A stretch of 64,000 nucleotides of DNA from Metallyticus violacea (taxonomy: Eukaryota; Arthropoda; Insecta; Mantodea; Metallyticidae): contig CM060833.1 of NCBI GenBank assembly GCA_030762175.1, positions 156,051,501 through 156,115,500 on the forward strand, in the 5' to 3' direction. Shown in pieces: positions 33,200 to 43,644 of this stretch. The stretch's first letter is position 1. Each line of letters opens with the position of its first letter. A program made the position numbers and the translations under genes. The notes under the pieces are model-generated. The model did no database searches. It was given only the letters and a program-made list of their open reading frames with translations, and had not been told where the DNA came from.

Positions 33200-33920
33200 G
33201 CAAGCGTTACTGAAACATACCTTAAGGTTTTTACTTCCTTCACTCCTGAATATAGGTGCCGAGTTCTGTTATACATAGGGGGAGGGGGGGACGCAACATC
33301 CTTTTGTAATATTTGTAAATACACACTTCAGCAATATTAATCACAACACAAAGTTAGTAAATGTTCACCCCGCTGTAATTAAAAATTAAATCATCATTAA
33401 TGGTATACATTAATAAGCAGACAAATGAATATAAAGTAACACGTTTATGATTGTAGTGTCCTGAAATGAAGCCTATGCATTTATTCATTATATTTTATTA
33501 TTTCGTTATTAAGTTGGGAAATGTTAAGCATATTAACTTCAGTCTGTAAGTGGTGAATGTTTTCTAATCGCATCATACACAAGCACAGACTCTACGATAC
33601 GTGTGCTACTCGTAAATAACGCCCTCCTATGACATTTTGGGTTGTTAGCACATTCCCCTGACTAGCCATCTCTCCAGCTCCCAACTCAAGGTCTTTTTCA
33701 CTAGAATAGAGGGCACATGGATAAGTCGGGCTCAGCTATCGGCAAAGAAGATATGAGGGGCGGGAAATTTCCTAAATAAATAAATAAATGAAATGTTTCA
33801 TACTTATTTTGATTATTTAAACTAATGTGAATGTGACGCATAATATGTATAAATAATACTTCTATATTTATCAGCATTTGCTACAAATATCTATTACAGA
33901 AACTGGAAACTACAGTGTCT
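33200..33920. other. No gene recognised
   Basis: AT-rich. GGGAAATTTCC at about 33766-33776 matches a kappa-B-type site by sequence only. Confidence 0.4.
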
Positions 33921-33924
33921 GACA

Positions 33925-34124
33925 ATGTTTCAACGTCACTTTGTTTGTTTCTGTAACCCACATGTGGGTGTATGCGATTTCTTCCGTTTGGCCTGCTGCC
34001 AGAACTGCAAAGGACGCATGCGCAGAGTCACTGTGTTACTCCGACTTTATTCCTGGCCTCGCTTCATTCCGGAAACGCAAGACATTCTTCCTTTGTGGCA
34101 GGTTATCAGTCACCGTCAGCCACG
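33925..34124 (+). promoter_or_regulatory. GC-rich promoter-like segment
   Basis: About 200 GC-richer bases with GACGCATGCGCAGAG at about 34012-34026, a good match to the NRF-1 palindrome, and TTCCGGAAACG at about 34069-34079, an Ets-like site. All three plus frames are open across it, which is a composition effect. It precedes the candidate start at 34125. Confidence 0.35.
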
Positions 34125-34172
34125 ATGTCAAATCCGCCTGCAGCCAATAGTGCGGGTGTGGGGTGGATTATG
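34125..34172 (+). CDS. Candidate first coding exon, unidentified
   Basis: ATG in context CCACGATGTC opens MSNPPAANSAGVGWIM, followed by GTGACA as a moderate donor; without splicing the frame stops after two more codons. Sits directly below the promoter-like segment. No downstream exon was found; the mariner insertion begins 140 bases on. Protein not recognised. Confidence 0.3.
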
Positions 34173-34308
34173 GTGACATAAATATTTTTTGAGGTTAGGG
34201 AAGTATTGCACATAACCACCACACTCCAAAAGAAGGAATGATTAATTTTCAATTAACGCGTCGAACGAAAAAAATACAATGAATGGAACGCAGTCTGTTG
34301 TCATTATG

Positions 34309-35212
34309 TACGAGGGTAGAAAAAACTGTATTTCACTTTTCAATACAGTTACCCTTTATTGTAATACACTTCTCACATCTTTGAATTGAATTAACATTTC
34401 AACCCCTCCCCCCTCAAATAGTCAGAAATCTTTTCTGCAAAATGGGCATAAACAGCATCCATCACTTCTTGGTCGCACTTACATTTTCTTCCTCGAAGGT
34501 TCTTCTTGAGTTCTGAGAAGAGGAAATAGTCACTGGGAGCTAGATCTGGGTTGTAGGGTGAATGGTCCATCTCCTTGAAGCCACATTTCTTCACAGCTTC
34601 CTTTGCAACAAGAGCTGTGTGCACAGACGCGTTGTCGTGAAGAAGGCGCATGCCACCACTCGGCTTCCCTCGCCTTTTCTCTTTGATGGAAATACGTAGT
34701 CTGTACAGTAGGCCAGCATAGTACTCCCCATTTACTGTGGTGTTCCTCTCCTTGAAGTCAATGAAGAGTATTCCTTTACAGTCCCAAAAGATTGTACTCG
34801 TGATCTTCTTGGTTGATGAGTGACCTTGGCCATTAAAGACGGTGCTTCGCAAGGTTTACGTCACTCCATTTATTTTCTTTTGTACAAGGGAGCATAGTAG
34901 AGGAGCATAGTTGCATCTCCTGTAGCAATGATTAGCAGAACTTTTCTCTCGTAGCCACGGCAGAGCTCCAAAAATGGCTGACAACAGATGATTCGTTGCT
35001 GCTTTTGGACTGAGGAAAGAAGTCTAGGCTCCCATCTATCACTAACCTTAATTATGTTTAAATGTTCATGAATAATTTGAAGGACTGTTGTCAACCTTGC
35101 TGCTATTTTTGTAACTTTGAGCTGTTTGTCTTCCAACTTCTCCAGCGATGTTTTCAGGAGGGCCGACCTGCACGCTGTTCGTCTTCAATGTTTTCTCGAC
35201 CCTTCGAAAAAG
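34309..35212 (-). mobile_element. mariner element, 5'-truncated, DD34D
   Basis: The 3' terminal repeat starts at the TA of 34309-34310 (TACGAGGGTAGAAAAAACTG). The transposase runs leftwards. Its C-terminal part is an intact open frame (34391-34852) with IFWDCKGILFIDF, LLHDNASVHTA and SPYNPDLAPSDYFLF; 34 residues separate the last two catalytic Asp, the mariner DD34D spacing. The N-terminal part (34870-35190) has IIHEHLNIIKVSDRW and TGDATM for TGDETM, and a four-residue deletion in the second helix-turn-helix. The first 60 or so codons and the 5' terminal repeat are absent. Confidence 0.9.
34391..34852 (-). pseudogene. mariner transposase, C-terminal catalytic part
   Basis: Carries the second and third catalytic Asp in HDNAS and LAPSD. 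Usual mariner transposases are about 345 residues; the 153 here are the C-terminal half, separated by a frameshift and stop from the N-terminal part at 34870-35136. It ends at 34391 with a stop; the last helix with the usual DRWxKCI block is missing. Non-functional. Confidence 0.85.
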
Positions 35213-35383
35213 CGCACAAATGAGATAGTGCAAAGTAGAGGAACTGAGTGCAGGGAAACGTTTTTATGGTAATTTATATTAGTTTTATAGCGTTAATGTG
35301 TTCAAGAGCAGCAAGCAACAGTTTATTTACCTTTTGAATGATATTGCTTCCACATGTTCCGCCTTTTAGTTTTTCTGGCCGCG

Positions 35384-35399
35384 ATACTGACGTCAGTAT
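35384..35399. promoter_or_regulatory. 16-bp perfect palindrome with CRE core
   Basis: ATACTGACGTCAGTAT, centred on TGACGTCA; present again at 36383-36398 in the second copy of the duplication. Function unknown. Confidence 0.35.
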
Positions 35400-35773
35400 T
35401 GACGTTTATGCTTAAATACTAATTCCGTAGGCGAGTTAACATATGTTTTCTTTGTTGCGCGGTTTCAGGTATCATTAATAATATAAATCACGATCTGGAA
35501 GAAGGACTGTAATTCAACCATTAAATAAGACATTTTCTTTTGTTCTTCACACTATAAATCCTCTTTCTCACACGTCTTTTCTCTATGACGAAAATGTTCA
35601 GATGAAAATCTTTACTTATTCTTCGCATGTCCCCTTTTTGATTCCAATAGAATATGCTTGAAGTATAATGAAGAAAATGCAGTTTTAACACTATGTTGAA
35701 CTTCATTCCTTGAACGCACTTGCTTCATTAGCAACTTATTATAGCTTATTATAGCTTTGTGATCAAAGCTATA

Positions 35774-36211
35774 TTTACAGTCCCAAAAGATTGTACTCGT
35801 GATCTTCTTGGTTGATGAGTGACCTTGGCCATTAAAGACGGTGCTTCGCAAGGTTTACGTCACTCCATTTATTTTCTTTTGTACAAGGGAGCATAGTAGA
35901 GGAGCATAGTTGCATCTCCTGTAGCAATGATTAGCAGAACTTTTCTCTCGTAGCCACGGCAGAGCTCCAAAAATGCCTGACAACAGATGATTCGTTGCTG
36001 CTTTTGGACTGAGGAAAGAAGTCTAGGCTCCCATCTATCACTAACCTTAATTATGTTTAAATGTTCATGAATAATTTGAAGGACTGTTGTCAACCTTGCT
36101 GCTATTTTTGTAACTTTGAGCTGTTTGTCTTCCAACTTCTCCAGCGATGTTTTCAGGAGGGCCGACCTGCACACTGTTCGTCTTCAATGTTTTCTCGACC
36201 CTTCGAAAAAG
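35774..36211 (-). pseudogene. Duplicated mariner N-terminal fragment
   Basis: Second copy of the transposase N-terminal part, with the open frame 35869-36174, produced by the tandem duplication and not by transposition. Confidence 0.85.
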
Positions 36212-36769
36212 CGCACAAATGAGATAGTGCAAAGTAGAGGAACTGAGTGCAGGGAAACGTTTTTATGGTAATTTATATTAGTTTTATAGCGTTAATGTGT
36301 TCAAGAGCAGCAAGCAACAGTTTATTTACCTTTTGAATGATATTGCTTCCACATGTTCCGCCTTTTAGTTTTTCTGGCCGCGATACTGACGTCAGTATTG
36401 ACGTTTATGCTTAAATACTAATTCCGTAGGCGAGTTAACATATGTTTTCTTTGTTGCGCGGTTTCAGGTATCATTAATAATATAAATCACGATCTGGAAG
36501 AAGGACTGTAATTCAACCATTAAATAAGACATTTTCTTTTGTTCTTCACACTATAAATCCTCTTTCTCACACGTCTTTTCTCTATGACGAAAATGTTCAG
36601 ATGAAAATCTTTACTTATTCTTCGCATGTCCCCTTTTTGATTCCAATAGAATATGCTTGAAGTATAATGAAGAAAATGCAGTTTTAACACTATGTTGAAC
36701 TTCATTCCTTGAACGCACTTGCTTCATTAGCAACTTATTATAGCTTATTATAGCTTTGTGATCAAAAAA

Positions 36770-37355
36770 TTATTTCACTTCTTTGAATGATTCACATGCT
36801 CTTTTTCCATTATCAGAAAAGTGCTCTGGAAATCTGGACCCAGAATAATGTTTCATATTTATTAGGTAATAAAGGAACTCCTAACTAAATTTATCAATCA
36901 TATGCGCAGTTAGGTAAGATATACATATTGAAAATATAGCAATGCTTTTATAGGTTACTCTTTGTACGCACAAAACGCTTCATTTTTTATTTTTTAAACT
37001 TTTAGCTATTTATTTGTTGTCACTTTGACTGCATTGTCTTATCGCGACATACGTGAACATGAATTCTGTAGGTATTACTTTAGGTCTGTCATCTACAGGG
37101 ATGATTAAAATGAATTAATGATGGCGCAAATGAGCTCAGAGTCCTTGGCGCAGAGAACTTTCTCTATAATAAGAAGAAAAAGAATGATATGACAACGATG
37201 CTTAAATTGCCTTGCAAAATCTTAAATAGTAGTATTCGTGATAGTAATAGTTTTGGTTCTGGTGATGGTGTTGGACCTTTATTGTGATAGTATTCAAATA
37301 ATTATAATAGTTGTATGGATTCTAATATCCGTACATGCTAATAAAATAAATAAAG
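36770..37355. other. No gene recognised
   Basis: AT-rich; no feature recognised. Confidence 0.45.
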
Positions 37356-38510
37356 ATAAAGATAGCCTTGTCCCTTAAGAGCAAAGGCCTCCTAGCAAGT
37401 AGGAAAAGCTCGCTATTTTCCTAACGTGGTGAGCTATTCCACGCTAGTTGTTCGTATGCTGTTTAAGACACTGACCGATTTGTTCTTTGGTTACTTCATT
37501 TCTCACTGCACTAGTTGCTTCTCGAGAGATTTCCATTATTCTCTTCCTCTTGCTACTCTTGATCAATCTGGACCTGCATGTTCCTTGAAGAGATCTGTAC
37601 ACCTTCTTCTGGGTCTGTCTTGTGTCCTTTTTCCTATCCGGGGGTCCCACATGGAGATCTTGTAGATTCACCTTTGTCCTGCATTCTTGCGACGTGACCG
37701 CCGCATTGCCATTTGCTTCTGGTAGCTATTTGTGCGATGTCTGTTGTCTGAGATAACTGATTTATTAATACTATTGGTATTTTGTCCTTCAAAGCTATTC
37801 CCAGGATTTGCGTTGCATTTTTCTTTGGCATATTTGAATTTTGTTCTTTTGTTTTTTTGTTAGTGACCAGGTCTGGCACTCATATAGGAATACAGGTATA
37901 CACAGGTTCCGAGCGTCTGGAATCTGATTTTCTTAGTTAGTGTGTGATCTAACAATATAAACAAACGGACCCAAAGTGCTCTCCAGGTTAATGAAATCCT
38001 TCTTTTTATTTCTTTTTCCATTTTATCATGGAAGAATATCTGCTGTTCTATATATGTATATTCGCTCACATATGTGAGGACTGTTCCATCTATTTTTATC
38101 GGGGTTTCAGGTCAGTTTAAAATTAACTGTCTTCAGTTTGTTCAGTGACTACCCTGCATTTTGCTATGCTCACACAATTGTTCCAGCATAGTTTGTAGTG
38201 CTTTCGGTGTTTTGGCGAATATGACCACATGGTCGGCAAATCTTAGATTGCTGCTGTTTATGTTGATTTCTAAATTATTATACCAGTTCATTTTGCTGAA
38301 TATATGCTCCATTATACAGGTGAAGAGTTTGGGAGAGATTGGATCGCCTTGGCAAACTCCTCTTTCTAGTCTGGTTGTCCTGTTTTTACTTTCGCAAAAT
38401 TGTGGATTTTGTGTAAGATACGAATGTACTTTGCCTCTGTTCCTTGAGCTGCCAGAGCGTGTAATGTGCTTGTATGTTCCATTGAATACCGTCCGTTTAA
38501 CAAACAAAAG
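37356..38510 (-). mobile_element. RTE-like non-LTR retrotransposon, 3' half
   Basis: On the minus strand: RT block RLERGVCQGDPISPKLFT (motif B), LRFADHVVIFAKTPKALQTM (motif C, where the catalytic FADD is FADH), then thumb and C-terminal blocks EYTYIEQQIFFHDKMEKEIK, KIRFQTLGTCVYLYSYM, ILGIALKDKIP and TDIAQIATRSKWQCGGHVAR, with frameshifts between them. The GVRQGD-ISPKLFT and LGxxLKDRI-GHVAR layout is that of RTE/CR1-type elements. The 3' end is a TTTATC/TTTATT simple tail at about 37340-37356. Endonuclease and the front of RT are absent: a typical 5'-truncated insertion. Confidence 0.85.
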
Positions 38511-38514
38511 ACAC

Positions 38515-39385
38515 TGTATGCAAAAACGGTAACTTTGCTATGATTACCTCCCTATCTATATATAAACATATACATACATATTTACAATGAAGAGTTTCAA
38601 AAACATGTATACCAACATATAGAATTCTTACCTGTTAGCCCCTTCCCTTTGCTCATCCTACCTCCCCAACTCCCCTCTCTTCTCTATAGTCAATAAGCTT
38701 TTTGTCGAGTCTGCGGAAGAAATATTGCCTATTTATGTATGCATCTCTCATGCACCAACACTTCCAGGCAGGTGTTCAAATTTCTGTTAGAATTCAGAAA
38801 TTGTTGTGGTAAATGCTCTGTTTCCCTGCATTCTGCCAGAATGTACATCCAGACATCGCTTTCTCTGCACAGTGACGAGATTCTAGTTATTTTATTTCCT
38901 TTCTAAGCGCCTTGTATGAGCCAATCGAAACTACTACTTTATCTTTCATAGACATCTAAGTAACCGCCCACCTCTCCTACACCTGGCCCGTTTGAGCCTT
39001 TAGGCTAAGCGATACCTTTTCATCGCATTGTGTCTCAGTTTGTTGTCTATTTATTCCCCGCGAATATCTGCTATCATCAACCTATTGCGCACAATTTCTG
39101 TCTCCTTAACCAAATATAGCAGTTCCAATTTATTCTAAGCAATTCCTTATTTTTATGCCCAACACATACCCCATCTTTAGTTGGTCTCCCAGACTCTCTG
39201 CTCGGGTAAGTACTTAATCCCCCCATATTATTCTTAACTTAATTGTCCTTATTGTTAAATGTTTACTATCATTATAGATATCATAATCCTTAAGAATGCC
39301 GCCGGTACCCCTCACTACCAATTGTTCTATTGCAGAAACTGCGTTTGTACCCAATTTAGTTCTTCAGTAATTCTTCGGGAGGAAG
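38515..39385. other. Pyrimidine-rich sequence, no gene recognised
   Basis: CT-rich on the plus strand (for example CCTACCTCCCCAACTCCCCT at about 38659). Possibly an old retroelement 3' end in reverse, but nothing readable. Confidence 0.35.
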
Positions 39386-39649
39386 GAACAAGGTGAGGAA
39401 GATACCGGGCGGTCAGGAAATAAGGGTGGTAACTATGCGGACGATTATGAGGTTCCTAACATGTTTCCAGATAGAATACCCCGACACCATTAGAGCCTTC
39501 CCCCTGAGGGTTCGAACTCATCAGGAGGTGAGCATAATTTCCAGATCCCGGAGAAGAAACCTTGAGAAAGCGCAAGTTACCGTCACACTGCACCAATCCT
39601 CGCCTTGGCACTTTTGACCCTGTTTCAGAATCAATGTAATTAAAAATAT

Positions 39650-39835
39650 GAAATGGGAGACCTCAAAATTCGTAGAATGTAAATATCCATCGTTGCATTT
39701 ACTTAAGCGACATGGGGAAACCACAAAAAACTGAAGATCAGGATTGCCAACATCATGGGTATTGAACCTGGGGCCTCTGAATTCGAGTCGCCAGTGTTAC
39801 CGCGTGAAACATCCTATTCGGCCTTGGATGCATCA
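39650..39835 (-). repeat. tRNA-like SINE fragment (family D)
   Basis: Plus strand reads CGACATGGGGAAACCACAAA, then ATTGAACCTGGGGCCTCTGA (a reversed B box) and CGAGTCGCCAGTGTTACCGC. This layout is that of an insect tRNA-derived SINE in reverse; related to 30790-30897. Confidence 0.5.
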
Positions 39836-39839
39836 GCTT

Positions 39840-40375
39840 GAAATTTACAGCATTATGCTTTGCTTTTAACTATCTTGTATTTAGCATTGGGACTTATATT
39901 CTGCCAAAATTGCAATATATTGTCGATAACAATAGTGCGTGTGGTAAAAAATAAAGATTGTTTACTAAAACGTATATTGCAATATTGCGCTAGATATCTG
40001 AGTCTAAGCTTTAATAAATTGTTTTACGAATCACGCACAATATGATCAGGGGTTATTTTGTCTTCTTGAAATTCTGTAATTCCCGGTGTTTATATTATAG
40101 TAAAAGAAGGGTTGAAACGGATACAATAATGTAAACATGTAATAACGTAAGTCAAAAATACTTTGCAGAAAATAGGAAGGTATAGATGGATGGAGCGCTT
40201 GACATATTGATTCATATGATGTGTTTGAAACACGAAACAATCAGCTTTACAGGAAAAGATCTCGAGATAACTAAGGCATATGGTAGTAATTGTTTTGTAT
40301 GTATGTTTACAGGTAGTCAGAGATAGTCGATCCTCGAATCCTCTTTTAGATCAATTTTTATCCTGAATTTCGCTT
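39840..40375. other. No gene recognised
   Basis: AT-rich; no feature recognised. Confidence 0.4.
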
Positions 40376-40379
40376 TCAG

Positions 40380-40430
<51 letters not shown>
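40380..40430 (+). repeat. (TTA)n microsatellite
   Basis: About 16 pure TTA units. Confidence 0.97.
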
Positions 40431-40621
40431 GAAGAGCTTGGTTCATATGTAACAGGAAATACGTTAATGTGGAACATTATATAAATCAGAAAGTGGCATA
40501 AATTTTAGAATCTTGCCAACTGTAATCGTTGATGGTTCAACTGTCTAAAATTTGTGAGTGCAAAAGTAAAGATCGCAACAGAAGAATTGCATACTCCCTT
40601 ACACCTCTCTCCCACTTAGCT

Positions 40622-40705
40622 AAACCGAATCGAATCGAAGCGAAACGAAACGCTTTCTGCCGCGCCCATCGAATGGAATCGAATAGAACCGAACAGAACA
40701 ACGGA
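40622..40705 (+). repeat. Degenerate pentanucleotide repeat
   Basis: Units such as CGAAT, CGAAG, CGAAA, then GAATG, GAATC, GAATA and GAACA run for about 80 bases with frame slips. Confidence 0.6.
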
Positions 40706-41009
40706 ACAGAAGCGGTAGAATATGGATTGCATTTTAGCACTAGCTCGTTTATGTGAAGAGGCATACAAAGAGGAAACAAACAATAGCTAAAAGAAACGAA
40801 ATTATTGTGTTCATGACTTTTTAATATGAGATAACACACGTTGAATTTTGTGCACTTTGTATTTTCTGTATTTCATCCCAAGAATTATCATGGGCGTAAT
40901 ATTTATTACTTTATCTGCATTTGTGAACAGTTTTGAACCAGGGTCATTACTTTATCTTCGTAAATTCTCAATTGTTTATTTATAAGTGTGCAATATTACC
41001 ATCTGAGCT

Positions 41010-41294
41010 ACGGACTCGTGAGCGGGAGGTCTGCGGTTCGAATCCCGCCAGGACCGTCCTCCCTGACTGGGGTTTTTTCCAGGTTTTCCCCAGTCTTCAT
41101 AACTGGCAAATGCCGGGGAGGTACCTAAACTTAGGCCTGGAACGCTTCCTTCCTTAAAAAAAAAAAAATATATATATATATCCTACCCCAGTTTATCATT
41201 TCATCTCATGTATCATCAGTGTCCACCGCCTGTGGTGCCTCAGTAGTGAAAACGGGCGTTAAACACTACTCAAAAAAAAAAAAAAAAAAAAAAA
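41010..41294 (+). repeat. SINE-B copy, 5'-truncated, with 15-bp target duplication
   Basis: Starts at ACGGACTCGTGAGCGG, 3' end GGGCGTTAAACACTACTC, then about 25 A. Flanked by ATTACCATCTGAGCT (40995-41009) and ATTACCATCCGAGCT (41295-41309), one mismatch. An internal A-run plus (TA)n expansion is at 41157-41179. Confidence 0.95.
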
Positions 41295-41449
41295 ATTACC
41301 ATCCGAGCTCTAATGAATAAGTTGTTGGATTGTTTTTAGACTGCACTATCAAATATTTGTTTACCTCGAAAACTTATATGATTATTTACTGCTGTACACG
41401 AAACAAAAGTTCACTTCGCAACAAAACAAATATTCTACTATATTCCATT

Positions 41450-42010
41450 TAAAAAATTTACTAAAATAAATTGCCCTAAGTGGGAGAGCTCCCTTAGAAG
41501 ACATGCTCCAGAACCATGAAGAGTATGCAGGCAATATTTGGGAACGAGAAGACACTACAGGTAGAACTTTCCGGATCACCGCCCACCCCAATACTCAAGT
41601 ATTTCTGGCGTGCAGTCCTCAAATTAGAGGTGAGAGGAAGTGTACATCAAAACAACTTTAACAGGCATGACCATTGCTAGATATTTACGAAAGCAAGTTC
41701 TCCGAAGATTGCGCAGCGATCTGCATCTGGAATGCAAGAGCCATCACTGCATACTTGGATATTACAAGTGACGCCATATAGCACAAAATAAAACAGAACC
41801 TTTGACATCCACATTGGACAGCGCTCATGCAGGAGTTATATGTGGACGATTTCGCAAAAAGACGTCGCTATTGTATCGAGATGCTACAGATTAGAGTCCC
41901 AGAATGATTTGGCAAGTTTGTTCTCCTATGAAAGCACAAACACAACATGCACTCCGATGAAAATCATCGCAGGATCCGTTGAGGAGCAAGGTCGCTGGAG
42001 TGTGTGACAG
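41450..42010 (+). pseudogene. Probable decayed DUF4817-type transposase N-terminal part
   Basis: Short blocks in order: TGRTFRITAHPNTQVFLA, and, after shifts, TALMQELYVDDFAKRRRYCI, which resembles the LVQEL-xxDxxxRxxFC block just before the catalytic core of these transposases. No catalytic block follows. Confidence 0.35.
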
Positions 42011-42445
42011 GTGTTCACATGCCCGGAAGTGGATGTTTATACTAAATAAACAGTAATAATGATTTAATGTTCTATAGCTTGTGGTAGTGAATAAAAAATT
42101 ACCTGTAACAGGGAAAAAGGTATGTCCATTTGTAGGCTGCATTGCGTTCCTTTTTAGTCCCAACCAAAGGCAGCCGATTACAACAAAAGCTAATTGAGTG
42201 CGGTAAAAGTGAGAGACATAAATCTTTTGTATTTTCACTTGATGCAAATCCTTTAGAGTGGGTTACAAATACCTCAGTAGCAAGTGGAGACATGAGATAT
42301 TCCATTACACCACGCAATAGCGCGATTTAAGTTCAACCTATCAGAGACCTGAGGTTCGAAAAGTTTAAAATAAGCGCGCTTGGGTGAGTTAGAGCTCGCC
42401 AGTGACATTTAAGAGTTTTTAAAGTTCAGCAGCGGTGGGTGCGAC

Positions 42446-43120
42446 TGTGTGGATCCCGAGGACAGGGAAACATAAAGGAATTAAAAACAATACAAAAAAA
42501 AATATAAACTAACACTGAAGCAATCCAAAAGAATTAAAAAAATCATTTCCATATATTCGTACTATAGAAACTAAAATAGATAAACCTAAAGGCCGTGGGG
42601 ACATTTCATGCTTAGTATAAAAAGGGAAACTTCTTCGTGAAGTTACGCAATCTGAGACTTCAGTTCGGGCAGTGGATGGCATTTTTAGTCTTCAGTTTAG
42701 GCAGTGAAGGAGTTTACGATTTTAGTGTACTCGGTTTTCCACTTTAGTTCGGGGAGTGTAAGCATTCTTATAATTTTGTATTCAGGGCAGTTAGAAAACT
42801 TCGCCGGTAAATGGCAACGAACCAGGTGCCCGTTCAGAAAACTCCTACAAGAATAAACACTTCCAGTTCTTAAATGAAGCAAAGCGTTCTAATTTGAATC
42901 TTGACATCCCTTCTCCCGTGACCACGAGGGCACGAAAAGGCGACTTCGGGTCCCAGAGAAACCCAGGGTATGAAGTGAGATCCTCGGGCAGATGTTCCAC
43001 AAAAAATACTACTTTCATTGAGATGCTCGCGGCCGGCAATCTATAATATCATACTAATCAGTGCCCCCCCCCCCCCGCGGGTAGTTCGGTCACATCAACT
43101 AAAATTTCCTGCTTCATAAT
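42446..43120 (+). mobile_element. Probable LTR of a gypsy-type retrotransposon
   Basis: Retroelement LTR layout: TATAAAAA at 42616-42623, initiator-like ACTTCAGTTCG about 40 bases on, AATAAA at about 42852-42857, and immediately after the presumed right end a primer-binding-site-like TGGCGTCCAACGTGGAGC at 43123-43140. The left end is uncertain (a TGTG at 42446 is the best guess). No gag, pol or second LTR follows; a transposase fragment follows instead, so only the LTR and leader survive. Confidence 0.5.
42616..42664 (+). promoter_or_regulatory. TATA box and initiator of the LTR
   Basis: TATAAAAA (42616-42623) and CTTCAGTTCGGGCAGTG (42658-42674), at the spacing and with the TCAGTT form common in insect LTR promoters. 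Confidence 0.45.
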
Positions 43121-43122
43121 TT

Positions 43123-43140
43123 TGGCGTCCAACGTGGAGC
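43123..43140 (+). other. Primer-binding-site-like sequence
   Basis: TGGCGTCCAACGTGGAGC resembles the TGGCGCCCAACGTGGGGC form found just after the 5' LTR in many insect gypsy-type elements; two CpG-type changes. Confidence 0.5.
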
Positions 43141-43249
43141 CACTACAGCGTCAAAAATATCCATCACCAGTGTGAAGATATGGTGTGAATAGCCGGAGCT
43201 ACATCATTGGGTCCTAAAATGTCTAAACTCCCTCCAAAGGAAGTTTATA

Positions 43250-43640
43250 CCTGTAGGAGAGTTAGAGGATGTTCCTCTGGCACTGGCGACCATTGGATGG
43301 CGCATTTTCTCATCGTCACAGATGTGTTGTAAAACACCTCGATCATGCCCGCGTATATGGTGGGTTATGGACCCATTCTCTGGTCTGCCAGATGGCCGGA
43401 GTTGACCTCGTTTGCTTTCTTTTAATGGGGTACCTTAAAGAGTAAACTATGGGAGACGGGTCTACAAACCCATCGCATTCTCAAACGAAGGACACCAGCC
43501 CGCTGTCGTGCCATAACTGGGATGCTGGCCTTGATCATACCCACACATCGTTTCGAGCATAGGCGATGATATCCCTACGTAAGAGAGCATTGCTGTCATG
43601 GACGTTGTTTTAGACCAAATAGACTTTCACCTCTATATGG
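43250..43640 (+). pseudogene. Transposase C-terminal remnant (DUF4817 type)
   Basis: After GDHWMAHFLIVTDVL the frame reads YGPILWSARWPELTSFAFF, stop, WGTLKSKLWET, matching the WPPRSPDLTPLDFFLWG-LKSKVY block with the third catalytic residue (D to E or A), then CRAITGMLALI, the usual tail. It lies directly behind the LTR. Confidence 0.6.
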
Positions 43641-43644
43641 AGCG

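Larger units (their letters stand above)
34775..36766. repeat. 999-bp near-perfect tandem duplication
   Basis: 34775-35767 and 35774-36766 are direct copies at an offset of exactly 999 bases, joined by six bases (GCTATA). By eye they differ at only a few sites, for example G/C at 34978/35977 and G/A in GCACGCTG/GCACACTG. The unit holds the N-terminal part of the mariner transposase plus about 560 bases of non-mariner flank, so the duplication came after the insertion. No homology at the breakpoints beyond a few bases. Confidence 0.93.

Noticed and set aside
42142..42330. Small protein MRSFLVPTKGSRLQQKLIEC
   Set aside because: Both strands are open here, no splice signals or family likeness; kept out of the feature list.
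43064..43076. Biological signal in the C13 run
   Set aside because: A simple homopolymer inside the LTR-like segment; possibly a sequencing-length error.
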